DNA of 64,000 nt from Cladophialophora immunda (lineage: Eukaryota; Ascomycota; Eurotiomycetes; Chaetothyriales; Herpotrichiellaceae). The first letter of the stretch is position 1; each line of letters starts with the position of its first letter. Positions 34,856-45,938 of this stretch are shown in pieces. A program made the position numbers and the translations under genes. The notes beneath the pieces are model-generated. The model was not told where the DNA came from. It saw nothing but the letters and a program-made list of their open reading frames with translations, and did not search any database. Where the stretch lies: contig NW_015622543.1 in the NCBI RefSeq assembly GCF_000835495.1, positions 2,031,849 through 2,095,848 of the forward strand, written 5' to 3'.

Positions 34856-36591
34856 CTAGTCCTAGATATCGTAGGGACTATAGTCTTGGCGTAAGTAATG
34901 CTTAGCTTACTTAGTATAGGACACATAGTACAGATCGATATCTAAGATACATAAAGCCCAGGAGCTCACATGTGTTGCGTTAGCGGCCGATTGTGCTCAT
35001 ATGCATGAACCGGCTGTGAAAGCATACATAAGGGCGGCATTGGAGACCGGTGCCTCCGCCGAAGAGGTCTTTGAGGCGATAGGAGTAGGCTTTCTCCTAA
35101 CAAAATGACAAACTGAGCAGGCGAAACGTGAAATGTGCATGCAGCGTCAAGATGGCAGCGTTGGTAAGTCACATGGCTCGTCTTATTTTCCCCCGAACTG
35201 CTTGTTTCGGATCAAAACTTGGTTCTGTCTACGGAGGTCGTGGTTTCGCTTGTGCTTGAACCGCTCAATCCCTTAGCGACGTCACATTGGTCACAGTTCT
35301 CGTACTCTGTTGGGTCAAGATGTCCCTAGCTCGTAGGAAAATCTGTAGCTGGCGTCGTCGACTCAGTTTGGAAAGGAGCGCTCGAGGGACGAGCTTCTGA
35401 CTTCACTTTCGATTTCTCGGCACGACCCTTGCCTCTGTCTTCGGTGTGTCCACGAAGCCGTTGAGGACCTCGTCTGCAAACTCCGAGCAAGTAGACGTCG
35501 GACCACTACGGAACCCCACTCACCATTTTTCCAAAAAGAGGCGTCGGAAATCATGCACTTGTTCCCGAGAACAAAATCGCAAAATGGAAATACCAAGAAC
35601 TATTGGCATTCGGACTCGGGCAGTTAAGCTCCATGAAATTACCGAAAACATTTCATGGGTAGCAAGCGATCACATCTGGATACTGCAGTGGTCTACAGTA
35701 CAGGTAATGATGATGATTCATTGGCTACGAGGTCTCCTCATGTGATTAGGCACGCGACAAAAGACTGCGAAAATCCTCGAGGGCAGTCGTGCTCCCCTGG
35801 TACGAAGCCTCTACATGCATATAGGCAGCACTACAGGGAGCTTTCTGAGCAGTTAGAGTTGCTACGCAATATATCACAGTAGTCGTTATAGCTACGAACG
35901 GCAATTCCAGGTGAAGCTCTGAATGAAGGATACGAGCCAGAGCTTTCAAGCGGTAGCAGACACAGCATTTGCAGCTATAGATTGAGAGTGATCGTCGCAC
36001 TTTGTGTCTCAGTTCAGGGCTCAACACTGCCTGCGGCCTATTCAGCATACACCTACTAGAGCCATCCTTCGATTTCAATCCACCATGACTCCAATGCCTA
36101 TTTTTATATTGCCAAACAGATGAGAATCCATGGCTTCCCCTCCGCAAACGCTGTGATGCCAACAGCTTGGATGGACTGAACAAATGTCATTGAATGAAAA
36201 CCGATGGGCGCTGATACGAAATTGGACCAAGCCTACAACACACTTTGGAATGGATGAAGTCATCCCGAGAGAGGAAGTGGCTGGAACCAAATGGAGTAAA
36301 GAAGCATCTGGTTGACAGGGTATCTTCGAATCGCAGATCGCTGTTACGTCTTCTGCGGTATCTCGCAGTCGTCGACTTTGTTGCACTGCTATTCTTCCCA
36401 AGTTTACTGAGAGTAAATTGCGGAGCTCTGCTGGAAATGCCGGAAATTCCAGTGTCTCACACGAGAAGAAATAAATTCTCAGTTCGCATTTCGCAGTACC
36501 GACAGAACTGGTTTGTTTCTCAAGTGGAAATTGAAGAATCGGCAATAGCGTTCGCTGGCCCCTTGGCCAAAACACATATCAAGCAACAACC
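34856..36591. other. Gene-free interval
   Basis: Apart from the promoter of the small EthD gene nothing is recognised. CCGGAA lies at 36440-36445 in ccggaaattcc, about 150 bp before that gene. The open frames present are short and without known domains. Confidence 0.5.
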
Positions 36592-36906
36592 ATGGCCTTC
36601 ACCACGATCCCCACAGTCAGCAAAGCGCCTCACTTGACTGCCGAGCAGTTCCGGCATCATTATGAAAATGTACACGTCCCACTCGTCTATTCCCTCAGTG
36701 ACGAACGCGCCAGACCTCTCGTCTATCGACGACACTACGTACAGCGGCCTACAGAGGGTCTTGCCTCGAGTGCGCGCAAATTTCCAGATTATGACGTTAT
36801 GACGGTGGTGGTCTTTGCAGACGTCGCGACTTACGAAGCGTGGATGGCGTCGCTAGCAGCTGGAAGCAATCCGCAAACGATTGCGGATGATGCTAAACGT
36901 TTTTAG
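36592..36906 (+). CDS. Small EthD-domain protein
   Basis: 104 residues, single exon. The pattern LTAEQFRHHYENVHVPLVYS, followed by RRHYVQRP and YDVMTVVVFADVATYEAWMA, is the EthD ferredoxin-like fold (dehydratase or degradation-accessory family). The usual family length is about 100-130 residues; it ends slightly early after DDAKRF, where relatives often continue with another acidic and aromatic stretch, so the last residues may have been lost or spliced from downstream. EthD-type proteins act as dimers, either as small helper proteins in oxidative degradation or as dehydratases in polyketide pathways. No synthase is present here, so the helper role is more likely. It is cytosolic, with no signal peptide. 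Confidence 0.75.
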   Translation: MAFTTIPTVSKAPHLTAEQFRHHYENVHVPLVYSLSDERARPLVYRRHYVQRPTEGLASSARKFPDYDVMTVVVFADVATYEAWMASLAAGSNPQTIADDAKRF

Positions 36907-37330
36907 ATATGACTACATACCGGACGTGTCCAGTTGCGGTGGACGAAGGATGGAAAACGGAGACACAGAAATAAGAAAGAAAATACATCTGCCCGTTTAG
37001 ACTACTATGTAAGGATGGTAGAGCAGCGCCAGTGTCAGATTCAGGTTCGGTTCCCATGGTATCTATCTGAATATGAGTGTTTTGATGCAAACCGTACCCC
37101 CAGCATCCTCGCTGAATGTATATCTATAGAGCCTTGTAAAGCTTTGTTTGACTGGATAGTGGGCGAATCTTAAGCAAGCCTGGGCGCGAGCAGCTTAGGT
37201 ACTCAGTTAGAGCCGGTGGGGGCCACCGGACACCTATCCCTCAGTGTGCAGTAAATCCAAACTTTATAGCCCTCGCTAAGGTGGCCTTGTGGCACGTGAC
37301 AGGAGGTGCAAGATAGAAACCATCCCTTGC
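36907..37330. other. 3' flank of EthD gene
   Basis: No gene seen. A short hairpin gccggtgggggccaccgg lies near 37212-37229. Confidence 0.4.
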
Positions 37331-38265
37331 CTTAAGTATCGAAGTATTAAGTATCGAAATAGGTAACAACAAGTATACTTTAACTGAATGATCTAGTTCC
37401 TCGTTTGCTAGTGTAAATGTTGACAGTTGAGTTATCACAGGAACCCATGTCCAGCTGAGATATTCGCTCCATGCCCAGCCGGACAGGCATTCGGTGTCTC
37501 AGCACAGCTGAGTACTCTCGGGATGACGAGTCATTCAGACATTCAGGGGCTGATTCTCACTGTCAGCCATTTGTACATTTACATTAGAGATTCTCCCTGC
37601 TCGGATGAATCAAGGATAGCAGAGTACATGCACACGTTTTACACACACATGTTCATTCATTCCGCACATAGCACATCGCTCAATCCATCAGTAAAAGAGT
37701 AAGACTGTTTTGACTGTATGCCAACGTCTCTGCAGGGAGGATCAGTCGAGGTTCTCTGGCACAATCTGTACACCAACTCCACCAACAACACTGCTAACGG
37801 CGTGCTGTCAGCGTACAGCCGATAGGACGTCCTGGATATCAGGAAAAGTTTCTGAATGTCATGTAGAATTGCATGGCGCCTGGCAGACGAACGAAACGAA
37901 CGAGGAACTTGATCAATCAGTTAAAGCATACGAAGGTGTGCACCAAAAGTGCTTTCATTAGCGTTTGATAAAATGACAGTGCGTCTTTGTGTGACAAGGG
38001 CTTTTCTGAGGTTCAAGCTAAGGCACCTATCGGCACCTAGAAATGGTCTCTAATAGCTCTAGCTTAGGCGGTAGTGATAACAGTTGGTAGGCATTGTAAG
38101 CACAAAATCATGTTCTCTGGGAGATCGTTGCTAGGAGCAACCACAGACAAAACACGTCGTCTTTTGAATACCCTGTCATTTGTCACGCGCTAAGGAAAGC
38201 ACTTTTTGGTGGACACCTCCGTACTTGTTGCTGTCTTGATACTTCGATGCTTCGGATACTTAAGA
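37331..38265. mobile_element. MITE-like inverted-repeat element(s)
   Basis: Terminal sequences are inverted copies. The left end reads cttaagtatcgaagtatt and later aacaacaagtatac; the reverse complement of the right end reads cttaagtatccgaagc and later gcaacaagtac. Inside, 37372-37415 is inverted relative to about 37893-37930, and 37935-37985 is inverted relative to about 38167-38220 (shared caccaaaa, gtgctttc, ttagcg, aatgacag). No transposase is encoded. The pattern suggests one foldback element or two nested MITEs. No clear target duplication was found. Confidence 0.6.
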
Positions 38266-38563
38266 AAGGAAGGTTCCTCTCCAGCACCTCCTGCCCTGTA
38301 CGTGCCATAAGGTTCGGAAATCTGAGCGGTAGCATGGTGCGAGGATTACATTAGGTGGTCGGATTTCCCACGAGACAATGACATGTATTCCGAACATATT
38401 GCTCAGTTCACTTGTAGTTTGAAGCCGAAACTTTCCAACTCTTTGCGTGGTTTTGAGGAATGAAACACCGCGATCAGTTTCAGTTTCAATTGAGATCGAA
38501 GAGGTGGCAAAGTTTCTCAGAAACTCTTTCGTTCCCATAATATTTCCATACCCCACCGCCATG

Positions 38564-38572
38564 CCCTTCCTC
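38564..38572. repeat. 9-bp target-site duplication, left
   Basis: cccttcctc directly outside the left terminal repeat, identical to 41552-41560. Nine base pairs is the characteristic duplication of Mutator-like elements. Confidence 0.9.
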
Positions 38573-38632
38573 GGGAATGACTCCGGGCGGCGACTTCGAC
38601 GGCGACTTCGTACAACGGCGACTTCGCTTAAT
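38573..38632 (+). repeat. Left terminal inverted repeat of MULE
   Basis: 60 bp, exact reverse complement of 41492-41551. Confidence 0.92.
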
Positions 38633-38774
38633 ACTTGGTAGAGTCTTGGCCCACTAAATTTGGCTAGTAGTAGATTCTTCATGTCATGAATTCGTTTCTA
38701 TGTGATATTCTAGACCTCGCCGCCGCCAGACCTCGTCGCCGCCTCTTTGTATAGCCAACCTTGGTGTTGATCTC

Positions 38775-41339
38775 TCAGTCATCCTGTGAATTAGGTAGGA
38801 AGCCTTGTCGCCTAGCCTCAACTAGCCTAGTTGTGCACTTGCGGACCTGTTTACCTCTACCACCGCTACCACCGATCGCAGGCGGTGCCGTTGACACTGG
38901 CAGGACTAGTTCTGGCGAGGACTCAGGCGAAGGACTGCGACGCGGCCGTGGCCGCTTAGGCGTCTGCGGCACTAGGCATCCTAGACCTGTTGAGGTCGAT
39001 GGTGGAGGGGTCTCTGGCACATTCTCTGCCTCCTCTTCCCTGGTGTTTTCTATAGTAATCGGAGGCGGCTGATGTCTCTGTGGTGCCTGAACGACGTTCT
39101 GGACACTAGGCGCAAATCGAAAGGTGTGCATAAACGCCTCTTGAGGCCTCTCAGGCCGCCGATCGAGTGCCTCCTGATATCGCTGTTCCTGCCTATCTAC
39201 TAGGTGTTGCCTGCGCTCCTGGCGCTCGCCGATCTCGCTAGCGATCAAGGCCCTCTCTGTTGTCCTGCCGTGTTCATGCCTCCTAGTCCAGGTTCTCTTA
39301 GGCATAGGATCGGGCACGCCAATAGGTAGATATTGTTCCTGGCGACGTCGTTCACCTAGGTCGATTAACTGGCGTTCCATCTGTGCCTGTAATTAGTCTC
39401 GTTGTCTATCAAATCGCGCTCTTTCATGGTCCTTAAGATCCTACCGAATCTGTTCGATTATCCTTGAATTCATCATCGATTCTGTCGGTTCTGGATACGC
39501 TTCCATCTTGACGTTTAGATAGGTAGGAACCTAGGCTAGGGAGGTGATTTACGGCCCGTCTAGCTACCACCGCGGATGTAGGAGCGTTCGAGGAATCGGC
39601 TGGCCAGTCTGCTAGGCGTGTTTAAGGTAGTGCCTACAGGGCAAGAGGAACTGTTTCAGTAGAGGACAACAATAGGCGCCTAGGTCAGTGCCTGAGGCCT
39701 TAAGTTAACAGAGAAATAACCACTCAATCGCAACCTATTTAAGGGCATAGTCGCTAACAGCGAATTGTAGGTATTAGAACGCCACGCCCTGGGCACCTCT
39801 TGGATAACTTATAAGCGAGCGATCCTTATACTCAGCGATATCCTTAATCACACCGTGGACTATTTAATAGAGGCGTTTTATCGCTATCTTAAGGTCTAAT
39901 TAACTGTTAGTTATCTGCGTAACTACGTTATGATAGGACTTAGATCGCTAACTAGATCGATGGCCGAGATTTAGTAACTCTACTGTGAACAGCGTAATAA
40001 CGCGATCTTCCTTATCACGCCATTCATCGAGATATTTAGGTTCTAGTAGTTACGATCTTAGGTCGTTCCGTCTAGCCTTAAGTGCTTCTTAAGTGCCTAC
40101 ATTGATATATGCCTAAGTGAGATCTAAGAGCGTTTTTATACCTTTTTCATGTCCACTAATCTGGTCAGTCTTATAGCCCATTTTACGGAACCTCGTCTTC
40201 ATCGCCTCGACTACGTGCTAGGAATAGATCTGATGTCTCGTGGACGGAAAGGACTCAGTTATCGATGAAAGAATCGCCTTTGCCTAATCAGAGATGATAA
40301 CCGTAGGCGGAATAACACCCTCTAGTAAGTGTAACTTAAGACTCTCCTAGAAGAAGGAATAGGAGGCATAACTCTTAGTTAGACAGAACGAGAACGCTAT
40401 AGGAAAGGTCTTGCCTGTATTTAGTACACCTACTACAATAATCATAGGCATTCTCAGCCTATTTGTATTAAAGGTCGCATCGATAACGTAGATAGATCCT
40501 ACCATAAATCGAGAGGTCGCCTTAAGAAGGTCAGGGTGTGAGAACCAGATTTACAGACATTTCCTGCTAACTATTCTACCAGTAGCATCAACTACCTCCT
40601 CGAGGCGCGGCTCATGTACGAACCCCTCGTTCTGCAGCGTCGCAACGAGGCCGTTGATTGTCTTTTCATCCTCCTTGATAGTAGGCTAGTATCTGACTAA
40701 GTTATAGTACTCCTTAGACGTTAAGATAACGCTAAAATCGTGCGAATCGAGGACCCTACGACTCGTAGAGAACGGCATAGTATTAGATCGGTATAGTCTT
40801 ACATACGCTAGGGCCGCCTAGAACTCCGCAAGTCGATCTCTATAACGTTTAAATATCAAAGGGTTATCGCTCAATAGGTGGCCAGAGTGTTCTAGAGACT
40901 TGACAGTAAGGATAAAGCCTTTGATTCCACTATTCCGTTTACTAATTGATTTCTAGGAGACTCGACAGGACCATTAATAGTTAGTCCCACGAATATAAGT
41001 CGATTCGCGTTTACGATCTGACGTAATTACGCCGTCCTCGTTCCTATTAACGTAGTCGTCAAGGCCCCGCCAGTTCCGCGTGCCCTCGCCGTAGTAGATA
41101 TAGAGGAAGTTATAGCCAGGATGAGCGGGCTTACCACCTCCTCCTTTGACTATATCAAAGCCCTAGGTAAGCGAATAGACTAGGAGGCGTTCCTGGCATT
41201 CGTCAGGAGTGTCAAAGACCTCCTGGTCAACAGGATCGAGGCGGTATTTGGCAGGATAGCTATTCACGGCCTTCTTAAGTGGTCGACGGAGGTGGTCAGG
41301 ACAACCTTACCTAGCACGCCAGGGAGGAGTATCGGCCAT
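38775..41339 (-). pseudogene. MULE transposase with in-frame stops
   Basis: The frame is 855 codons without a detected frameshift. It reads FDTPDECQERLLVYSLT, a FAR1-type DNA-binding start, then in the catalytic MULE domain IYVIDATFNTNRLRMPMIIV and HLLEGVIPPTVIISD, and near the end LPCRHYLKHAYQTGQPIP, a SWIM-like zinc region. The last 201 codons form a clean open stretch rich in Arg, Gln and Pro. Several tryptophan and glutamine positions are TAG or TAA, as RIP produces. Intact relatives cut and paste the element by a DDE mechanism in the nucleus. This copy cannot make a full protein. Confidence 0.9.
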
Positions 41340-41491
41340 TGCACAGACTAGGCGGCGGCGACGACGAGGTCAGATCGCGAGGCCATCTCAATGTTCAATC
41401 GCTGACTGAATTACAGGATTTGTGTGACTAGCAGAAACGAGTGCCCAGCTAAATTTGGTGTGCCAAGTCTCTACTAGGCATGAATAGGTTA

Positions 41492-41551
41492 ATTAAGCGA
41501 AGTCGCCGTTGTACGAAGTCGCCGTCGAAGTCGCCGCCCGGAGTCATTCCC
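41492..41551 (-). repeat. Right terminal inverted repeat of MULE
   Basis: 60 bp, exact reverse complement of the left terminus. Confidence 0.92.
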
Positions 41552-41560
41552 CCCTTCCTC
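41552..41560. repeat. 9-bp target-site duplication, right
   Basis: cccttcctc, identical to 38564-38572. Confidence 0.9.
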
Positions 41561-43282
41561 TTTAGCGCAGTCCCAAAAGCGTACTCACATTTGATTGGCG
41601 TGGCTACAAGAAGTGTCTCTCCTGTATAGCAGAAAAATTCTCTCACAACAACCAGAACCTCAGGTTTCGAGACTAGGTTAAAGCTCAGTAGATTGGCTGT
41701 TTTCCATCTCAGACAAGGTGGCCATCGGCATGACTGTCCTAGGACAGGGTCAAAAGATGGTACCATGAACCAACGAAGATGCCGAACTCTATATTTTGAC
41801 AAATGGTAAGGCCGTCCTGAATGTTGGGTAGGGGCACAAGGAACTCCATAAGCTGGATAGTGTCTATTTCCAGGGGGTTTTTTACACAGCATCAGGAACC
41901 ATGGTTATGAACCTGCATGTCTTCTGTGGGTGTTGGAATAGCCTCAGAGGAAGCCCCTGCTTACTTAGAATGCAATCACTGAACATTCCCACCTGAACAT
42001 ACTTTGAACAGGGTTTATTCTTACTGTAGTGTGATATTTTCTATTGAAAACCGAAAGGATGATTCCTAAAGGATTGTATGTAAGAGATCTTTAGGCTTCT
42101 GTTGTACTGTACGTACCAAAGAGGTTATACTGGTGCCTGCGGGTGCCTTTTCTTGCGTGTTCTAGCGTGTTCGCACGTTGTTGCCTACACTGTGGCAGTG
42201 TTGCAACTCGAGTGTATATATAGGGCAAGAGAACGTCAAACAGGACAGGGAGACAGTCAGACAGTTGTGGCTCATGAAAAAAATACCTCAGAATACAACA
42301 GCTTCTCCAGGAGCGGCAGCCTTTGCAGTTATCTGTTCAGAACTCGAGCGCAGCTATTCTAAATTCACTTTTGTTTAGGTTTTCGGTAGATAGACAATGT
42401 AAGAGATTTTTGATGACCGAATGATGTATTGAGGGCTCTGGTCGCCTCCGGAATGGAGCGCGACAACTGGTATCTATATAGCTTCTATCTGTTGCCCTGA
42501 ACGCCTGCAAAAGGAGACAAAAATGGGGAACGGCCAACGTCCAGAACGCCTGCTGACTTAACCTGAAACTGTTGAGGATAGGCTGAGGTTTTGAAGAGCT
42601 CCCTAGAACCACACCATCAAGTGGCGACGGCGAGGTCTAGAAAGGCTTATGAGAAGGAGACAACGCTACCATGAGCGAAGCGGAATTGGGTCTCTGCGTC
42701 GGCACAGTACTTATTGACGAAACAAAATTCCGCCACGCCGGGCTGAGGATCTTTGCCTTCTGGATTTTGATGCTAATTATGGAAGTTCCTATACCCTTGC
42801 CAATATCTCCACTTATCGCCTGTGTTGGCGTCCTGATGCGTACAGAGTCTCAGGACTGCTTCAGGAGACCTTCTGGCCGGTTTCAGAAATTCAGAGAACG
42901 GCTCCTGGACACAGCGATTCTTGTATATAGAAAGGAAGCACTTTCTGAACTAGAGAAGGCAGACAGAACTCAATCGAATGCATCTATACCTGCTCAGAAA
43001 GCGCTCAGTCTAACAAATGGGCTTCTCAACGACAGAGTTCACCTGCATTTCTACTCATCTCTACTTTCTTGTCCTCTTGAGCGAGCACTTCGTAGTCGTG
43101 TACCGCGGCTACGCTAGTGACAAAGATGGCAAACGTGGCTATATTGATATTGGAATGAATAAGAACCTAAGCGTTGATCTGCACACTCACTGAGTAGGGA
43201 GATGAGGCACTTCCTCAATATCGGGTATTCAACTTCAGGCGCTGAAGTATAGATCTTTTGACCCTGGTGCAGGGGACTTTGT
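41561..43282. other. Gene-free interval with unassigned open frames
   Basis: A minus-strand frame (to 41892) and a 148-codon plus-strand frame (42671-43117) are open, but neither shows a known domain. The longer one has a hydrophobic stretch of about 25 residues near its start. They are not called as genes. Confidence 0.4.
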
Positions 43283-44101
43283 CTATTTTCCAGCTTTGGG
43301 TCCCCAAGCCTTCCCGGCAATCACACCGCCATCAACAAGAAGATCGGTACCTGTGACAAAGGATGCGTCACTACTGCACAAGAATGCCGCAGCTGCTGCG
43401 ATTTCGAATGTTGTCCCAAGGCGCTGGAAGGCAGCAGCAGCAACCAAGCTTCTGACACTATCACCTAGGTCTCCGGCGAGCTCGGCCTGAGCCAGGGGGG
43501 TGTGGGTAACCCCTGGGCTGATTGTGTTGATTCGGGCGCCCTTCAATCCATACGCCAGCGCCGCTCTCTGGACACGAAGAGTGTTTCCCCTTTTGGCTAA
43601 TGAATAAGCTGATACTCGGGTGGTACTAGTAATGTCCGGGTGATCAACAATCTTTTCGCGGGGGGCTGTGGCGAGGTGCTGCTCAAGGTTCTCTGAAAAC
43701 TTATACATATGCCCGGCTGAGCTCGCGATACAAACAAGACTGCTTCCCGGAGAGACAACGGGCAGAAAGGCGTCAATAATGTTGACGGTTCCGACTAGGT
43801 CAACGTCAAGAATTTGCTCCTTTGATCCGGTTGCCGGAGCCACGCCGGCTGTGTGAACAATTGCATCGATCCTGCCTGCTTTTGCTGCATGCTCAGACAG
43901 CTGCCTCACGGAATCGTAGTCAGCCACATCGACCTTGTGGCTTTCAACGATGAACCCTTCGCTTTGGAGCTGAGAGACAGCAGCGTCCAACGCCTTTTCT
44001 GAATAGTCCGCAAGAATCACTCGCCGACCGCTTCCTAGTCTTCTGGCAACTGCTAATCCCATCCCACCCACACCAGTCACTACTAGTACTAGGTCCGTCA
44101 T
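43283..44101 (-). CDS. Short-chain dehydrogenase/reductase
   Basis: Single exon, 272 residues, a normal length for a classical SDR. The cofactor motif is TGVGGMG (9-15), HTAG takes the place of NNAG near 83-86, the catalytic serine is in IASSAG (about 127-128), and YSLAK supplies Tyr166 and Lys170. The C-terminus LVDGGVIAGK is typical. It should oxidise or reduce a hydroxyl or keto group with NAD(P)(H) in the cytosol. It is divergent from a dead BVMO across a 480-bp region with two TTCCGG sites, which ties it to the cluster. The hydrophobic segment before YSLAK suggests a bulky lipophilic substrate, but that is only a guess. Confidence 0.88.
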   Translation of the reverse strand: MTDLVLVVTGVGGMGLAVARRLGSGRRVILADYSEKALDAAVSQLQSEGFIVESHKVDVADYDSVRQLSEHAAKAGRIDAIVHTAGVAPATGSKEQILDVDLVGTVNIIDAFLPVVSPGSSLVCIASSAGHMYKFSENLEQHLATAPREKIVDHPDITSTTRVSAYSLAKRGNTLRVQRAALAYGLKGARINTISPGVTHTPLAQAELAGDLGDSVRSLVAAAAFQRLGTTFEIAAAAAFLCSSDASFVTGTDLLVDGGVIAGKAWGPKAGK

Positions 44102-44581
44102 TAGAAAGGTGTGTGCTGGTTCGTAAAACGGTCAAGAATCCCCTGCCAGACAAGAGGCCGATGCTCGAGAAATTGCACTTCAAAGCGAAGCCGCTCAGTG
44201 CAAAAGAAGACGAGGAGAACGTTTTGTTTCCTTTTGACCACTCCCTCCATTCCCCTGGGTCGCCTGACCCTGCTATTCTTTCGCGCTCGAATTATTTCCG
44301 TTCTTCCCAGACTTCCGGGATTCCGTCGATGCATGCTTCGCTCGCTTCACCTCACCCAATCACAATCGTCCAGCTGGAGTAATTAGTCCGATTTCGTTGA
44401 CAGCGTTAGGACTCTTCCGGTTTTAGCTAAGAGAATAGTCGATTGGAAAGCAGAACCACTAAAAGTGTTGATACTGGCCGTGACACATAATATTAGGATG
44501 ATCCACATGACAACCTCGCAAAGTCCCTATCAAAGAGCAAGCAGCTTATGAATGTGCTGTTTGTGCAGTCGAGCCGGAACC
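44102..44581. promoter_or_regulatory. Divergent upstream region of SDR and BVMO pseudogene
   Basis: TTCCGG lies at 44313-44318 and 44415-44420, with further ttccg copies at about 44296 and 44321. These are candidate operator sites for the cluster regulator, inferred from recurrence. Confidence 0.45.
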
Positions 44582-45473
44582 ATGGTTGCCAACGATCTCG
44601 CCAATCACGACTCCAAGCCACAGAAAGGATCGAGGTCTCCTGCTGATGAAGCGCTTTTTTTCTACCTGGGCATTACTGACTTGCTGCCGTTACATGGTTA
44701 TTGCACTGATGATCTACGTCGCGTAAAAGTCGTTTGCATTGGTGCTGGATTCTCGGGCGTGCTCGGGGGCATCCGATTTCCCCAGCGAATCGCGAACCTT
44801 AATTTCACCATCTACGAGGAGAATGAGGACGTTGGAGGAACTTGGTGGGAGAACGGGTGTGTGGCTCTTTGAATCGCATCGCAGTATGGACATCTAGTGG
44901 AGCGAGCATTATTATAGGGGCGAAGAAATCGAAGAGTACATCAAGCGGACTACTTGTAGGTATGGTGTGTACAAATATGTCAAGTTCCAAATCTAATTCA
45001 ACGCGACCACCTAGCACGAGGACATTGGTAAATGGGAGGTCTTTCTCGAGGACATTCGGACGGAGAGAAACTTCACCGAAGAACGCGATTTTTTCATCTC
45101 TGCAGTTGGCATCTTGAATGAGTGGAAGTGGCCGGAGATTGAGGGTCGGGAACAATTCAAAGGCAAAATGGTCCACTCTGCGTATTAGAACCCTCAGCTC
45201 ACCTTGGATAGGATGAAGGATAAAGACATTACACTCATTGGTGCCGGTTCGTCTGGCATCCAAATCTTGCCATAGGTCCAGCCGATCGTTAAAAGAGTTG
45301 ATCACTACATGACAAGTAAAACGTGGATCTCACAAATTGGGTTTGGGAGCGAAGAGCTCACAAACCTTGGCGCTGTTGGGGAGAGTTGGAGTGCATATAG
45401 TAATTACGTGGCGTTGTATTTATCCGAAGTTGGTGCAGGGGATGGATTTGGTGCCATGTTTGGTAGACGTTAA
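44582..45473 (+). pseudogene. Broken Baeyer-Villiger monooxygenase (fourth copy)
   Basis: It opens at 44582. The first part reads [10 protein letters not shown] and [13 protein letters not shown], the FAD-binding start of a BVMO. After a break near 44860 the frame is lost, then pieces reappear: YYRGEEIEEYIKRTTCRYGV, FISAVGILNEWKWPEIEG, and the fingerprint FKGKMVHSAY followed by a TAG (45186-45188) where the conserved Trp should be. ITLIGAGSSGIQILP, the NADPH-binding motif, follows. The segment between GGTWW and YYRGEE is missing, and several stops occur. The C-terminal half is lost where repeat DNA begins near 45.48 kb. It belongs to a different BVMO branch from the HAPMO-like pair. It is dead. 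Confidence 0.88.
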
Positions 45474-45665
45474 CGAGGGATTTTTGGATTTTAGTTAAGA
45501 CTTTAGACCTTAATATGTTATAGTTATTAAGTCCTAATATAGCTTTAATCGATATTAGCTCTAGGTTCTAAACGTGTCAGGAAGGGCTCGCTAGCGAACT
45601 ATCTAATAAGTATATTACCTATCTATAGGCGCAGAACGATAGCGATTCCGAAGCTGGAGAGCCTC
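45474..45665. other. AT-rich junction between BVMO pseudogene and LTR
   Basis: AT-rich sequence without genes. A tgtcaggaag motif near 45576 resembles the start of the LTR at 45666, so a second LTR fragment may be present. Confidence 0.35.
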
Positions 45666-45938
45666 TGTCAGGAACGTCTGACACACACCACAAAGCTGCC
45701 AAGAGACTAGCTAGCCCAGATAGAAACCCAGCCTCCTCGCATGAGACTCGCAGGCGTCTCTCATGCTTCGAGTCCTGTATAACCTGAGCGGTTAGGATAC
45801 ACCTATTGATACCTGAACCTACTATTCCCTCCGCCTATCTACCTATAGGCAACCCTCACAGCCTCAGAAGGTAGCCCACGACCCGTACGCTTATATACAT
45901 CTAGCCCCTGAGAGCCTTAGCACCCCTTATTCGTGACA
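45666..45938 (+). repeat. LTR of a second retrotransposon family
   Basis: 273 bp running from tgtcaggaacg to ttcgtgaca, so the ends are short inverted repeats (TGTCA...TGACA) as in LTRs. Part of it recurs at 15117-15243. It is less RIP-mutated than that copy. Confidence 0.6.

Larger units (their letters stand above)
38573..41551 (-). mobile_element. Mutator-like (MULE) DNA transposon, 2979 bp
   Basis: Perfect 60-bp terminal inverted repeats (38573-38632 and 41492-41551) begin gggaatgactccgggcggcg and hold three cggcgacttcg motifs each. They are flanked by identical 9-bp duplications. The minus strand carries one transposase frame (41339 to 38775) broken only by nonsense codons. Perfect termini and an intact duplication point to a fairly recent insertion, while the stops show it was then inactivated, probably by RIP. 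Everything needed to recognise the family is visible in the sequence. Confidence 0.93.

Noticed and set aside
38260..41892. Minus-strand open frames on both sides of the MULE that stay in phase if the element is removed
   Set aside because: The joined frame shows no known domain, and its end overlaps the inverted-repeat element, so continuity is probably chance.
42671..43117. 148-codon plus-strand frame
   Set aside because: No domain, no conserved motif and no clear promoter context.
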